Below are positions 17,812 through 25,407 of a stretch of DNA of 64,000 bases, piece after piece. The stretch is taken from NCBI GenBank assembly GCA_045578845.1, contig JAZNLA010000022.1, positions 34,569 through 98,568 on the forward strand, given 5' to 3'. The DNA is from UMGS172 sp045578845. GTDB taxonomy: Bacteria > Bacillota > Clostridia > Oscillospirales > Acutalibacteraceae. Below the pieces are notes generated by a model. That model had not been told where the DNA came from. It did not search any database and was given only the letters and a program-made list of their open reading frames with translations. Positions within the stretch are counted from its first letter, which is position 1, and every line of letters starts with the position of its first letter. The translations under genes were made by a program, and so were the position numbers.

Positions 17812-18660
17812 TTATTCAATTATTTCGGTGCCTGCTTTAGTGGGCACTGAAAGAAAACTCTCTGCACCGATACTTTTTAAAGTGTCAACCGCCGTTTTGG
17901 CATTATCCTCGTTTTCAAAAACCCCAATAACACCGGGACCTGCACCCGAAAGTCCGGCATATAAAGCACCATACTTCAAAAGAATATTCTTGACCTCACT
18001 AATATCCCCAGCGACCTCTTCAAAACAGTTGTAAAGACCGCCCGCGACTCTTTTGATACTGCCTTCTGCCAGTCCTATGGCGATTTGGTCTATATCGGAA
18101 ATTTTTATACGTTCACCGCTGTCAAGTTTTTTGTACATATCACCGGTCGAACTCTTGTTGCCTTTTTTTGCAATAACAATAAAGCAATCGGGAAGATTTG
18201 TGATAGGCGTTAAAATTTCACCGACACCCTCAGCTAAAGCCGTACCGCCTATAATACAAAACGGAACATCGGCACCGAGAGTAAGACCTAATTCGCACAG
18301 TTCATTTTGGGTTAAAATATTACCGTGTAAAATATTCAGTGCAATAAGCACTGCCGCAGCGTCGGCACTGCCGCCGCCAAGACCTCCCGCAACGGGAATG
18401 TTTTTTTCTACGGTAATTTTATATTTTTTACACGAATTAACCTTATTAAGATAAATTTCCGCCGCTTTTAAGGCTAAGTTATCTGCACTTTTTATACATT
18501 TACCGCAAACAATACTAAGTTCGCCCGACTCTTCGACAGTTATAACATCGCAAAGCGATACCGACTGCATAACCGACCTTAAAGTGTGGTATCCGTCGGC
18601 ACGTTTGCCAGTAACATCAAGCGACAAATTAACCTTTGCGTTGGCTTTGATTTTAAACAT
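17812..18660 (-). CDS. ispE: 4-diphosphocytidyl-2-C-methyl-D-erythritol kinase
   Basis: A 282-residue GHMP kinase of the MEP isoprenoid pathway, phosphorylating CDP-methylerythritol. The N-terminal AKVNLSLDVTGKRADGYH is typical of IspE. The ATP-binding PVAGGLGGGSADAAAVL lies at about 90-106, and the C-terminal AGLSGAGPGVIGVF is motif 3. The start codon directly follows the stop of the aminotransferase. Length is normal. Confidence 0.95.
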   Translation of the reverse strand: MFKIKANAKVNLSLDVTGKRADGYHTLRSVMQSVSLCDVITVEESGELSIVCGKCIKSADNLALKAAEIYLNKVNSCKKYKITVEKNIPVAGGLGGGSADAAAVLIALNILHGNILTQNELCELGLTLGADVPFCIIGGTALAEGVGEILTPITNLPDCFIVIAKKGNKSSTGDMYKKLDSGERIKISDIDQIAIGLAEGSIKRVAGGLYNCFEEVAGDISEVKNILLKYGALYAGLSGAGPGVIGVFENEDNAKTAVDTLKSIGAESFLSVPTKAGTEIIE

Positions 18661-19839
18661 TCACTTTAAACCCTGTTCTTCTAAAAATTCGCCTACCCGT
18701 TTCAGTGCCTCTTTCAAATGGTCAACCGAATAGCAGTAAGAGGCTCTTATATGCCCCTCTCCGCTTTCGCCGAAAGCACTTCCGGGCACCAATGCAACCT
18801 TTTTACTGTAAAGCAGTTTTTCACAAAACTCTTCCGATGTCATTCCCGTAGACTTAATACTCGGGAACACATAAAAAGCACCAAGCGGTTCAAAACACTG
18901 AAGTCCCAAAGAGCGAAAGCCCTCAACGACAAGACGGCGACGCATATCGTATTCCTCAACCATTGCCTCAATATCGCGGCGTCCGTTCTTAATTGCCTCA
19001 ATAGCGGCATGCTGTGATGTTGTCGGTGCCGACATTATGGCAAACTGATGTATTTTGGTCATCTGCTCTAAAACCGCCGAAGGTCCTACGGCAAATCCCA
19101 AACGCCAGCCTGTCATTGAATAGGTCTTTGAAAAACCATTTATTATGACGGTGCGTTCACTCATGCCATCGAGTGATGCTATCGACACGTGGCTGTTGCC
19201 CGTATATGTAAGTTCAGAATATATTTCATCCGAAATAACCGTAATATCGGTATCTTTTAAAATTTCGGCAATAGGTTCCAAATCTTTCCTTTCCATTACG
19301 GCACCTGTAGGATTACCGGGATAAGGCAAAATCAAAACCTTGGTTTTAGGCGTAATACGTGCCTTTAATTCTTCCGGTGTCAAGCGAAACTCATTTTCCG
19401 CCTTAGTGGGAATTATTACAGGTACACCGCCTGCCATACGGCAAATCGGCTCATAACAAACAAAACTCGGCTCGACAATGAGCACCTCGTCACCGGGTGC
19501 TACCAAAGTACGGATAGCGACATCTATAGCCTCGCTTCCGCCAACGGTTATGAGAACTTCTTTTTCCGGCTCGTAATCGACACCTACCGAAGTTTTCATA
19601 TATTCCGCTATAACCTGCCGCAATTCTTTAAGACCTCTGTTCGAGGTATACTTTGTCTTACCGTCTTGAAGTGACTTGATACCTGCCTGACGAATATGCC
19701 AAGGTGTTTGGAAGTCAGGCTCACCTACACCAAGCGATATTACATCACTCATCTCAGCGGCAATATCAAAAAATCTTCTAATCCCCGACGGTTTTATATC
19801 AACAACCGTAGGATTTAACAATTTACTGTAATCCATCAA
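18661..19839 (-). CDS. Class I/II pyridoxal-phosphate aminotransferase
   Basis: A 392-residue fold-type I aminotransferase (AspC/aromatic subgroup). It shows ISLGVGEPDFQTPWHI, VLILPYPGNPTGAV, ITVISDEIYSELTY and the PLP lysine in NGFSKTYSMTGWRLG (about 230-244). The substrate amino acid cannot be fixed. It overlaps an upstream Lrp/AsnC regulator by 4 bases, a pairing frequent for amino-acid aminotransferases. Confidence 0.88.
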   Translation of the reverse strand: MMDYSKLLNPTVVDIKPSGIRRFFDIAAEMSDVISLGVGEPDFQTPWHIRQAGIKSLQDGKTKYTSNRGLKELRQVIAEYMKTSVGVDYEPEKEVLITVGGSEAIDVAIRTLVAPGDEVLIVEPSFVCYEPICRMAGGVPVIIPTKAENEFRLTPEELKARITPKTKVLILPYPGNPTGAVMERKDLEPIAEILKDTDITVISDEIYSELTYTGNSHVSIASLDGMSERTVIINGFSKTYSMTGWRLGFAVGPSAVLEQMTKIHQFAIMSAPTTSQHAAIEAIKNGRRDIEAMVEEYDMRRRLVVEGFRSLGLQCFEPLGAFYVFPSIKSTGMTSEEFCEKLLYSKKVALVPGSAFGESGEGHIRASYCYSVDHLKEALKRVGEFLEEQGLK

Positions 19840-20318
19840 AACGAAATCTTCTCCCTATCGTCACTGTCACTGCCGCACAGTTCAATATCAAGTTCTTTAT
19901 AGCGGCGTAAAATAAAGTGGGTTGCAGTTGAAATAACATACTGCATAGGTGCTAACTGTTTCGAAACAAACATTGCAACCTCTTGGAAAGTTTTACCCTT
20001 TACTATTACGCAAAGGTCATAACCGCCCGACATAAGATAAACCGACTCGACTTCGGGATATTTCTTGACCTTTTCGGCAATCTGTTCAAAGCCGACATCG
20101 GGCTGCGGCTCTACTTTAAGTTCGATTATTGCCGAAACCATGGCACTGTCAAGGCGTTCCCAGTCAATAACCGCTTTATAGCCGCAGATTAGTCCTTCAT
20201 TTTCCATAGCGGTAATTTCGCTTAAAACCTCTGCCTCGTCTAAGCCTGTCATAACCGACAGGTCATGTATTGTATAACGTGCATTTTTGCTGAGTAATTT
20301 TAAAAGTTTCATATTCAT
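19836..20318 (-). CDS. Lrp/AsnC family transcriptional regulator
   Basis: A 160-residue regulator with an N-terminal winged helix-turn-helix (MKLLKLLSKNARYTIHDLSVMTGLDEAEV) and a C-terminal RAM/AsnC ligand-binding domain (VSAIIELKVEPQPDVGFEQIAEK, VYLMSGGYDLCVIVKG). It probably senses an amino acid and controls the overlapping aminotransferase gene. MKLLKLL two codons inside is an alternative start. Confidence 0.9.
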   Translation of the reverse strand: MNMKLLKLLSKNARYTIHDLSVMTGLDEAEVLSEITAMENEGLICGYKAVIDWERLDSAMVSAIIELKVEPQPDVGFEQIAEKVKKYPEVESVYLMSGGYDLCVIVKGKTFQEVAMFVSKQLAPMQYVISTATHFILRRYKELDIELCGSDSDDREKISF

Positions 20319-20452
20319 AATATTTTCCCCTTTTTAGTCTATCAAAATAGGCACTGGTTGTCATAGCCTTACTAAACATTACATAATATACATAATCATG
20401 ATACCATTAAATTACTGATTTTACAAGTATTTTGTTTAAGTACAAAAGAAAA

Positions 20453-20479
20453 CCCTGCCGAAAACAACAATCGACAGGG
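20453..20479 (-). terminator. Terminator of the SPFH gene
   Basis: On the minus strand CCCTGTCGA (20479-20471) pairs with TCGGCAGGG (20461-20453), one G-T pair, followed by TTTTCTTTT. Confidence 0.72.
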
Positions 20480-20492
20480 AGTTTTTCAAAAC

Positions 20493-21299
20493 TTACTGAG
20501 CGTTTTTATCAATGGCGTCCATGTTAAGCAGTATATCGCTGTCTCCCATAACCGAAGGCAGTTTACCGTCCCATTTATTCCATTTTACATATTCAATATA
20601 ATCAGGTGACGATGCCAGTGCATCCTGTATAAGTTTTATACTCTCACTTTCAGCCTCGGCTTGTGTTATTTTTTGCTGTGCCTCAACCTCAATACGGGCG
20701 AGGTCCTGCTCTGCCTTTAAAGCGTTTTGCTGTGCGGTCTGCTTTGCCTCAACCGCGGCATTAAACTCTTCAGAAAAATCAAAGTTTACAATGTTAAAAA
20801 TTTCAACAACTATACCGTACTCGTTGATTTTTTCGGATAAAGCCGCCTTAATTTGTTCGCCGACGATTTGACGCTCTGTAATAAGTTGCTCGGCGGTAAA
20901 CTGAGCCGTTACCGCTTTGATACTTTCCTGAATGGCAGGGGTGATAATAACATTACTGTAATCAACACCGACATTTTTATAAAGTGCCGCCGATGAGCCG
21001 TTATTAACCTTATAGTTTACGGCAACAACATATGAAATAATCTGCAGGTCTTTACTTGATGCAGTGCCGTTAGTTTCCGCCTTTTGAGTACGGTTGTTCA
21101 TATGAACTACGGTTTGAGCAACAGGTATTTTAAAATGAATACCCTCGGACATAACCTTATCCGACACCGCCCCGAAAGTGAGTACAACACCGGTGTGACC
21201 GGCAGGAACTACCGTAAAGCAGGACAGAACTATAAGCAGTGCCGCTATTACGCCTACCACAATAAGTGCAATTTTTGCGATTTTTTTAGATTTTACCAT
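20493..21299 (-). CDS. SPFH/Band 7 (prohibitin-like) membrane protein
   Basis: A 268-residue protein with one N-terminal membrane helix (IALIVVGVIAALLIVLSCF), a prohibitin/SPFH domain (VPAGHTGVVLTFGAVSDKVM, EGIHFKIPVAQTVVHMNNRT) and a long helical coiled-coil tail rich in A, E and Q (about 180-225). Such proteins form membrane scaffolds or assist proteases. AAGGAG lies 9 bases before the ATG. Its mRNA begins with a yybP-ykoY (Mn2+) riboswitch, which is an unexpected regulator for this family. Confidence 0.88.
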   Translation of the reverse strand: MVKSKKIAKIALIVVGVIAALLIVLSCFTVVPAGHTGVVLTFGAVSDKVMSEGIHFKIPVAQTVVHMNNRTQKAETNGTASSKDLQIISYVVAVNYKVNNGSSAALYKNVGVDYSNVIITPAIQESIKAVTAQFTAEQLITERQIVGEQIKAALSEKINEYGIVVEIFNIVNFDFSEEFNAAVEAKQTAQQNALKAEQDLARIEVEAQQKITQAEAESESIKLIQDALASSPDYIEYVKWNKWDGKLPSVMGDSDILLNMDAIDKNAQ

Positions 21300-21335
21300 T
21301 TTAATTTCTCCTTTTTTAATTTCACTTTAAGTACA

Positions 21336-21386
21336 AGTCAAAAACCAAAAAGACCCATACACAAAGTTTCTTTGCGTATGAGTCTC
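21336..21386 (-). terminator. Riboswitch expression-platform terminator
   Basis: On the minus strand AGACTCATACGCAAAG (21385-21370) pairs with CTTTGTGTATGGGTCT (21366-21351) around an AAA loop, followed by TTTTTGGTTTTT. It uses the CTCAT strand of the aptamer P1, so aptamer folding and termination are mutually exclusive. Confidence 0.8.
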
Positions 21387-21462
21387 ATTCATTAAGACAA
21401 ACCGAGCAGTATTCTGCCGTGTTGACGGTAATGCCTCGTTTTATACGGAATTACTCCCTCAT
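21378..21462 (-). promoter_or_regulatory. yybP-ykoY (Mn2+) riboswitch aptamer
   Basis: Minus strand. P1 pairs ATGAG (21462-21458) with CTCAT (21382-21378). Just inside come GGAGTA on the 5' side and AATGAGA on the 3' side, and a GTCAAC loop segment sits in the second arm near 21424. These are the conserved elements of the manganese-sensing yybP-ykoY class as I remember it. The overlapping terminator implies an ON switch: ligand stabilises P1 and lets transcription continue into the SPFH gene. Identity rests on motif reading, not a covariance model. Confidence 0.75.
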
Positions 21463-21470
21463 ATATTTAT

Positions 21471-21499
21471 TTTATATCATTTTTCGCTAACCTTGTCAA
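21471..21499 (-). promoter_or_regulatory. Sigma-A promoter of the riboswitch-SPFH unit
   Basis: TTGACA (21499-21494), 17-base spacer, TATAAA (21476-21471) on the minus strand. The start would fall a few bases before the aptamer P1. Confidence 0.8.
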
Positions 21500-21533
21500 G
21501 AGGAAGGGTTAAATCGTAACCATTTGTAATCTT

Positions 21534-22205
21534 TTAAATCACATAAAAAAGTATACAGAAAAACTGTAATAAACTTCCCAAAACAACAAACAGGTGAAAA
21601 ACCGAGTGCATATAACGATGCCTTTTGCCAAGTCCGTAAATTACTGCACCGACGGTATATGCAACCCCGCCCGAAAGCAACAGTACAATTCCCTCTAAAG
21701 CCATGGCTTCCATGGTTGTTTTTGCAGCAAGAAGTATGCACCAACCCATACCGATGTAACAAATCATCGAAAATTTGGAATACTTTTTAAGATCGATTGC
21801 GGTAAGCGTGGTAGCCAACGCGGCAAATCCCCAAACCAAAGCGAATATTCCCCACGAAACAAACGGACTGACCTTTATAATCGAACACAACAAAATCGGT
21901 GTATAGGTACCTGCTATAAGGAAATATATTGTGCAGTGGTCTAACACCTGCATAACCTTTTTTGCCATTTCGCATTTAAGTCCATGGTATACGCTTGACA
22001 TTGTATAAAGCATTATAAGTGATGCACCGTAAACCGCACTGCTGACAACCGCCATAGGGTCACCTTTTATCGCTGAAACCACAACACAAAGCACAAGTGC
22101 CACAACGCCCAAAGCACCGCCCACGATATGCGATACCATATTAAAAATTTCTTCTCCCCTTGTGTAATCGGGAAGTCTTCTGTCGATAAGTTTAGTTCTC
22201 TCCAT
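21534..22205 (-). CDS. Hemolysin III family membrane protein (TrhA/YqfA)
   Basis: A 223-residue PAQR-like protein with seven membrane helices. Family marks are EIFNMVSHIVGGALGVVALV, MLYTMSSVYHGLK and a C-terminal HSVFHLFVVLGSLLQF carrying the conserved histidines (H-x3-H). Despite the name most members are not haemolysins; related proteins affect membrane lipid homeostasis. Its start overlaps the degV stop by one base. Confidence 0.9.
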   Translation of the reverse strand: MERTKLIDRRLPDYTRGEEIFNMVSHIVGGALGVVALVLCVVVSAIKGDPMAVVSSAVYGASLIMLYTMSSVYHGLKCEMAKKVMQVLDHCTIYFLIAGTYTPILLCSIIKVSPFVSWGIFALVWGFAALATTLTAIDLKKYSKFSMICYIGMGWCILLAAKTTMEAMALEGIVLLLSGGVAYTVGAVIYGLGKRHRYMHSVFHLFVVLGSLLQFFCILFYVI

Positions 22206-23071
22206 TACCTTTCCTTTCCTATAAAGAACACTGCGATTGTGCCGGGTCCCGAATGAGCACCGATAACAGGACCTATATCGGTAACAAGTTCCACCTCAAC
22301 ACCGTAGTCGGTCATGAGCATATTTTTAACGGTTTCCACATCTTCCATACAGTCGCCGTTACAAATATAAACAGGGCCTTTGGTATTATCAACAGCGAGT
22401 TCGCCGAACTTATCAACCAAGGCTTTTAATGCCGCCGCTCTGCCCCTTGCTTTCGACATATTTATAAGATGACCTTCATCATCCATATGAAGTACAGGTT
22501 TAATGCCGAGCAGACCGCCAACAAAGGCAACGGTAGGACTTACTCTGCCGCCGCGTTTTAAATATTGAAGGTCATCAACAGTAAACCAATGGCAGAGGTG
22601 AAGTTTTGTGTCCTCTATAAATTCGGCAACCTCTTCAATAGATAAACCGTTATCCCTTTTTTGTACTGCAAGGTGAACTAAAAGACCAAAGCCTGCCGAG
22701 GCAGAAAGAGTATCTACAACTATAATTTTTCGGTCGGGATATTCTTCACTCAATTCATTAGCCGCCATACGGCCCGAATTATAAGTAGTGGAAAGTCCGC
22801 TTGAAAATGCTAAATAAAGTATGTCTTTGCCGTTTTCAAGTTCACATTTAAATGCATCTTTAAATGTTTCCATATTAGCGGCAGATGTTCTCGCAACATC
22901 TCCGTCACGCATTTTTTGATAAAATTCTTTAGTATTTACTTCGCTGTTAAGTCTTTCAATTCCGTCGCTTTCAAACGTAAATGTCAGGTTTATAAACTTA
23001 ACATTCCACTTTTCTAATATTTCGGGTGCAATATCGCACGCAGAATCGGTAAATATAATGTAATTATTCAT
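22205..23071 (-). CDS. DegV family fatty-acid-binding protein
   Basis: A 288-residue DegV protein. It starts MNNYIIFTDSACDIAPEIL, has the conserved TSAAN and YLAFSSGLSTTYNSG segments, VVDTLSASAGFGLLV and a C-terminal GPVIGAHSGPGTIAVFF. DegV/FakB proteins bind a fatty acid and present it to the FakA kinase; no fakA is in the window. The frame is open to 23122, but ATG 23071 with GGAGG upstream gives the canonical start. Confidence 0.92.
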   Translation of the reverse strand: MNNYIIFTDSACDIAPEILEKWNVKFINLTFTFESDGIERLNSEVNTKEFYQKMRDGDVARTSAANMETFKDAFKCELENGKDILYLAFSSGLSTTYNSGRMAANELSEEYPDRKIIVVDTLSASAGFGLLVHLAVQKRDNGLSIEEVAEFIEDTKLHLCHWFTVDDLQYLKRGGRVSPTVAFVGGLLGIKPVLHMDDEGHLINMSKARGRAAALKALVDKFGELAVDNTKGPVYICNGDCMEDVETVKNMLMTDYGVEVELVTDIGPVIGAHSGPGTIAVFFIGKER

Positions 23072-23133
23072 AAAAAATTCCTCCGAGATTTGCTTTTTGT
23101 TTTCATGTTTATTATAATACACTACGAAGTAAT

Positions 23134-23146
23134 TTTAGTCACTAAA
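23134..23146. promoter_or_regulatory. 13-bp dyad upstream of degV
   Basis: TTTAGTCACTAAA, TTTAG and CTAAA around a 3-base centre. It lies where the -35 of the degV promoter would be, given a TATAAT on the minus strand at 23116-23111. A possible operator. Confidence 0.35.
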
Positions 23147-23174
23147 CTGTTAAGTTTTTCCGGTAAACTGTTAT

Positions 23175-23242
23175 TCTACTACGCGGTAGAGTGATTTTAC
23201 GCCTTATCTACCAACAGTAGAATTCAACCTACCTGCAGTAGA
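23175..23242. promoter_or_regulatory. Three tandem TCTAC/GTAGA dyads
   Basis: Three inverted repeats: TCTAC-N6-GTAGA (23175-23190), TCTAC-N5-GTAGA (23207-23221) and CTAC-N5-GTAG (23229-23241). Their centres are 31.5 and 21 bases apart, that is three and two turns of 10.5 bp, putting all on one face of the helix. They lie just upstream of the XRE gene's promoter, as expected for cooperative repressor binding. Confidence 0.55.
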
Positions 23243-23253
23243 AACGGCTCAAA

Positions 23254-23282
23254 AATAAGGCTTGCAAAGGCAAAAATACTGT
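23254..23282 (+). promoter_or_regulatory. Promoter of the membrane XRE regulator gene
   Basis: TTGCAA, 17-base spacer, TATACT on the plus strand, ending about 40 bases before the 23326 ATG. The third TCTAC/GTAGA dyad lies about a dozen bases upstream of the -35. Confidence 0.6.
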
Positions 23283-23325
23283 GATATACTGTCTTTGTGA
23301 GATTATTAAAGGAGTATTTGCCGTA

Positions 23326-23928
23326 ATGAATGATATAAAACTTATTATTGCAAATAATTTGACCGAACTAAGGCGTAAGCACAGCATAACACAAGCCGAA
23401 CTTGCCGAAAGACTTAATTATTCCGACAAAGCAGTTTCCAAATGGGAACGCGGCGAGTCAATTCCCGACGTGACTGTTTTAAAAGCGATTTCCGATATTT
23501 TCGGTGTAACGGTTGACTATTTATTAGAAGAAGAACATGAAGACCCTAAACATGAAAAAAAAGAGGTCAATAAAAGACAAAAACGTAACCGCTCACTTAT
23601 AACGGGAATCAGCATCGTGCTTGTATTATTTATCGCTACATTCGCCGCCGCCAATATTTCGCTTTTCGGATTAAAGGGTTGCGAATGGTTACCGTTCGTG
23701 GCAGCCGTTCCCGTTTCAATGGTTGTATGGCTTGTGTTAAATTCAATTTGGTTTAACCGCCGCAGAAATTTCCTTATCATTTCCCTGCTTATGTGGTCTA
23801 CGCTTGCGGCAATATTTATAGTATTGCTTTTACTTGCCGAAGTTAATTTGTGGTATATATTTACCCTTGGCATACCCGCACAACTGATAATACTTCTTTG
23901 GTCGGGCATAAAACTCAAACGCAAATAA
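23326..23928 (+). CDS. XRE regulator with membrane-anchored C-terminus
   Basis: A 200-residue protein. An N-terminal XRE helix-turn-helix (NNLTELRRKHSITQAELAERL, SDKAVSKWERGESIPDV) is followed by a basic/acidic linker (about 70-90) and four predicted membrane helices. A longer frame begins at 23281, but ATG 23326 gives MNDIKLIIANNL and has AGGAG upstream. It likely autoregulates through the three dyads upstream. The membrane domain suggests it senses envelope or membrane conditions; the ligand is unknown. Confidence 0.82.
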   Translation: MNDIKLIIANNLTELRRKHSITQAELAERLNYSDKAVSKWERGESIPDVTVLKAISDIFGVTVDYLLEEEHEDPKHEKKEVNKRQKRNRSLITGISIVLVLFIATFAAANISLFGLKGCEWLPFVAAVPVSMVVWLVLNSIWFNRRRNFLIISLLMWSTLAAIFIVLLLLAEVNLWYIFTLGIPAQLIILLWSGIKLKRK

Positions 23929-23936
23929 AATTGCAC

Positions 23937-23965
23937 TTGCAAAGCAAAACACAATATGATAAAAT
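23937..23965 (+). promoter_or_regulatory. Promoter of tRNA-Ala
   Basis: TTGCAA (23937-23942), 17-base spacer, TAAAAT (23960-23965). Confidence 0.65.
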
Positions 23966-23989
23966 ACCTTTGCAATAGCAAAGGTTTAC

Positions 23990-24065
23990 GGGGGCGTAGC
24001 TCAGCTGGGAGAGCGTACGGTTCGCATCCGTAAGGTCATGGGTTCAATCCCCACCGTCTCCACCA
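23990..24065 (+). tRNA. tRNA-Ala (anticodon CGC)
   Basis: A 76-base cloverleaf with acceptor GGGGGCG/CGTCTCC (two G-T pairs), anticodon stem TACGG/CCGTA with loop TTCGCAT (anticodon CGC), T-arm GGGTTCAATCC and an encoded CCA end. A hairpin terminator follows. Confidence 0.93.
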
Positions 24066-24084
24066 AAAAAATCTGTCGACTTAA

Positions 24085-24119
24085 GAAGAGTGTCCCCAAG
24101 GACACTCTTCAGTTTTATT
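24085..24119 (+). terminator. Terminator of tRNA-Ala
   Basis: GAAGAGTGTCC (24085-24095) pairs with GGACACTCTTC (24100-24110) and is followed by AGTTTTATT. That T-rich tail is also the first repeat unit of the palindromic array that starts here. Confidence 0.75.
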
Positions 24120-24285
24120 CGCCTTGCGGCGAGTTATATTGCTTCGCAGTTTTATTATGCTTCGCATAGTTTTATTGCCCTTCGGGCAGTTTTAGAAGCG
24201 AATAAAATAAAACTGAAACGGTTTCGTTTCAATAAAACTTTTGCAAGGCAAAAATAAAACTCCATACGAAGTATGGAATAAAACT
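24111..24285. repeat. Palindromic array A (AGTTTTATT units)
   Basis: A short constant repeat alternates with different small hairpins. The left half has AGTTTTATT or a one-base variant at 24111, 24132, 24148, 24168 and a partial at 24188. The right half has the reverse complement AATAAAACT at about 24206, 24231, 24253 and 24277. Between them lie palindromes such as CGCCTTGCGGCG, ATGCTTCGCAT, GCCCTTCGGGC, GAAACGGTTTCGTTTC and CCATACGAAGTATGG. The array as a whole is therefore inverted about position 24195. It is not CRISPR: repeats are 9 bases and the inserts are palindromes. It directly precedes the four-helix-bundle gene. Confidence 0.85.
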
Positions 24286-24332
24286 TGAAAAACTATCAAC
24301 TTTACTGTATATTAAACACAGAGGTGATATAC

Positions 24333-24683
24333 TTGTCGGAAAGTATTTTAAGAGAAAAAGCAAAATTGTTTGCCAAAGATATTGTTTATCTTTGCAGAGA
24401 AATAAAAGCCGAACGAAAAGAAACTGTTTTAGTAAATCAATTACTTCGTTCTGCAACTTCAATAGGTGCCAATCTGCACGAAGCACAGTACGCTCAAAGT
24501 ACAAACGATTTTATTTCAAAATTTGAAATAGCACAAAAGGAGTGCTATGAAACTGAATATTGGTTAGAACTGCTTTTTGAAACCGAAAGTATGGACGAAA
24601 TCAAATACAAAAAATTGCAAAACGATTGCGGTGCTATTCGCAGAATGTTAATATCTTCACTTAAAACAATTAAATCGAAATAA
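24333..24683 (+). CDS. Four-helix-bundle protein (S23/23S rRNA intervening-sequence type)
   Basis: A 116-residue, all-helical protein matching the S23/IVP four-helix-bundle family: LVNQLLRSATSIGANLHEAQYAQS and FISKFEIAQKECYETEYWLELL are the recognised core. Members are encoded in 23S rRNA intervening sequences, near diversity-generating elements (Avd-like) or alone; most have unknown function and Avd-like members bind nucleic acid. I use the TTG at 24333 because GAGGTG lies 6 bases upstream; the frame is open to 24285. It stands directly after palindromic array A and has its own terminator. Confidence 0.82.
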   Translation: MSESILREKAKLFAKDIVYLCREIKAERKETVLVNQLLRSATSIGANLHEAQYAQSTNDFISKFEIAQKECYETEYWLELLFETESMDEIKYKKLQNDCGAIRRMLISSLKTIKSK

Positions 24684-24687
24684 CATT

Positions 24688-24720
24688 ACACCCCGAAACA
24701 AAATTGTTTCGGGGTGTTTT
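24688..24720. terminator. Terminator after the four-helix-bundle gene
   Basis: ACACCCCGAAACA (24688-24700) pairs with TGTTTCGGGGTGT (24705-24717), loop 4, then TTT. Confidence 0.85.
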
Positions 24721-24808
24721 AAGGTTTTAGGATTATCCTAAACTTTCGAAATTTGACACACAAATTCCCTGCTTGTTATGGTATAAGACAATGTTTTTTT
24801 ATTTGGTG

Positions 24809-24952
24809 TTAACAGAAAGGACAGTCCTTCTTTTGATAATAACCAGAACCGCCGCAAGCGAAGCAATCATCATCTCCACCACAACCTGTAAGACTTATAG
24901 CGGATATTGCTAATAATAAAACAATCAATAAAATTGAAATAACCTTTTTCAT
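24809..24952 (-). CDS. Small Cys-rich lipoprotein
   Basis: A 47-residue protein. The signal MKKVISILLIVLLLAISAI ends in a lipobox-like LTGC, and the remaining about 20 residues hold a zinc-finger-like CFACGGSGYYQKKDCPFC (two C-x2-C pairs, DnaJ central-domain style). ATG 24952 has GGAG 8 bases upstream; an in-frame longer form to 25000 is less likely. It lies 11 bases after the zinc-ribbon gene and is probably co-transcribed. Function unknown. Confidence 0.6.
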   Translation of the reverse strand: MKKVISILLIVLLLAISAISLTGCGGDDDCFACGGSGYYQKKDCPFC

Positions 24953-24962
24953 GTCTTTTCTC

Positions 24963-25169
24963 CTAAGCATCGTATTCGTGTTCAAATCCACAACTACCAC
25001 AGCAATAATAGACTTTTTTCTTTCCTAATGCTCCTCCGACAAGTCCAATAGGACCCAGCAACAAAGCACCTGCCGCTGCTTTGCCAACACTAAATCCTTT
25101 TTTGCTTTGGTCAACCTTTTTCCATTTTATGCTCTCGTTACACATAGGGCATTTTACTGGTGCTCGCAT
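24963..25169 (-). CDS. Zinc-ribbon/glycine-zipper small protein
   Basis: A 68-residue protein. CPMCNES at the N-terminus and YCCGSCGFEH at the C-terminus form a split zinc ribbon around a glycine-rich hydrophobic segment (FSVGKAAAGALLLGPIGLVG) that could insert in a membrane. GGAGG lies 6 bases before the ATG. It is preceded by a large structured leader with its own terminator. Not otherwise recognised. Confidence 0.65.
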   Translation of the reverse strand: MRAPVKCPMCNESIKWKKVDQSKKGFSVGKAAAGALLLGPIGLVGGALGKKKVYYCCGSCGFEHEYDA

Positions 25170-25185
25170 TTTTTACCTCCTAAAA

Positions 25186-25217
25186 TAAAAAAGTGTGTGC
25201 AACTGAAGTTACACACA
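25186..25217 (-). terminator. Attenuator-like terminator before the zinc-ribbon gene
   Basis: GTGTGTG...CACACAC stem (25217-25193) followed by TTTTTTATTTT on the minus strand, directly upstream of GGAGG of the 25169 start. Confidence 0.7.
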
Positions 25218-25403
25218 CCGAAAAATGCAAAACTCCAATTGCTACCACACAATTCTCAACAAACAAGGATACTCTCCTGCACTCATTAAGCGGAATTTGC
25301 ATTTTTGCCAAAATCATACTTAATGAGTATGCACAGGATAATAACCCCCTATACAAAAACAGAGAGGTCTCCTTACGAATTGTTGAATTGAATTATGTGG
25401 TAA
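25186..25403 (-). ncRNA. Structured leader RNA, possible riboswitch or ncRNA
   Basis: Minus strand. The predicted start near 25401 coincides with a 14-base closing stem: 25403-25390 pairs with 25255-25242 (two G-T pairs). Inside are AAGGA/TCCTT, a GACCTCT/AGGGGGTT hairpin and a 10-bp stem CTTAATGAGT/ACTCATTAAG (25319-25328 with 25281-25290), extended by TGCA on both sides. A terminator hairpin (25217-25193, GTGTGTG with CACACAC) and a T-run follow, then the ribosome site of the zinc-ribbon gene. This architecture suits either a transcription-controlling leader or an independent RNA. I could not assign a known class. Confidence 0.55.
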
Positions 25404-25407
25404 CTTA

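Noticed and set aside
24333..24683. 23S rRNA intervening sequence
   Set aside because: The four-helix-bundle gene is not inside an rRNA gene; it stands alone behind a tRNA and array A.
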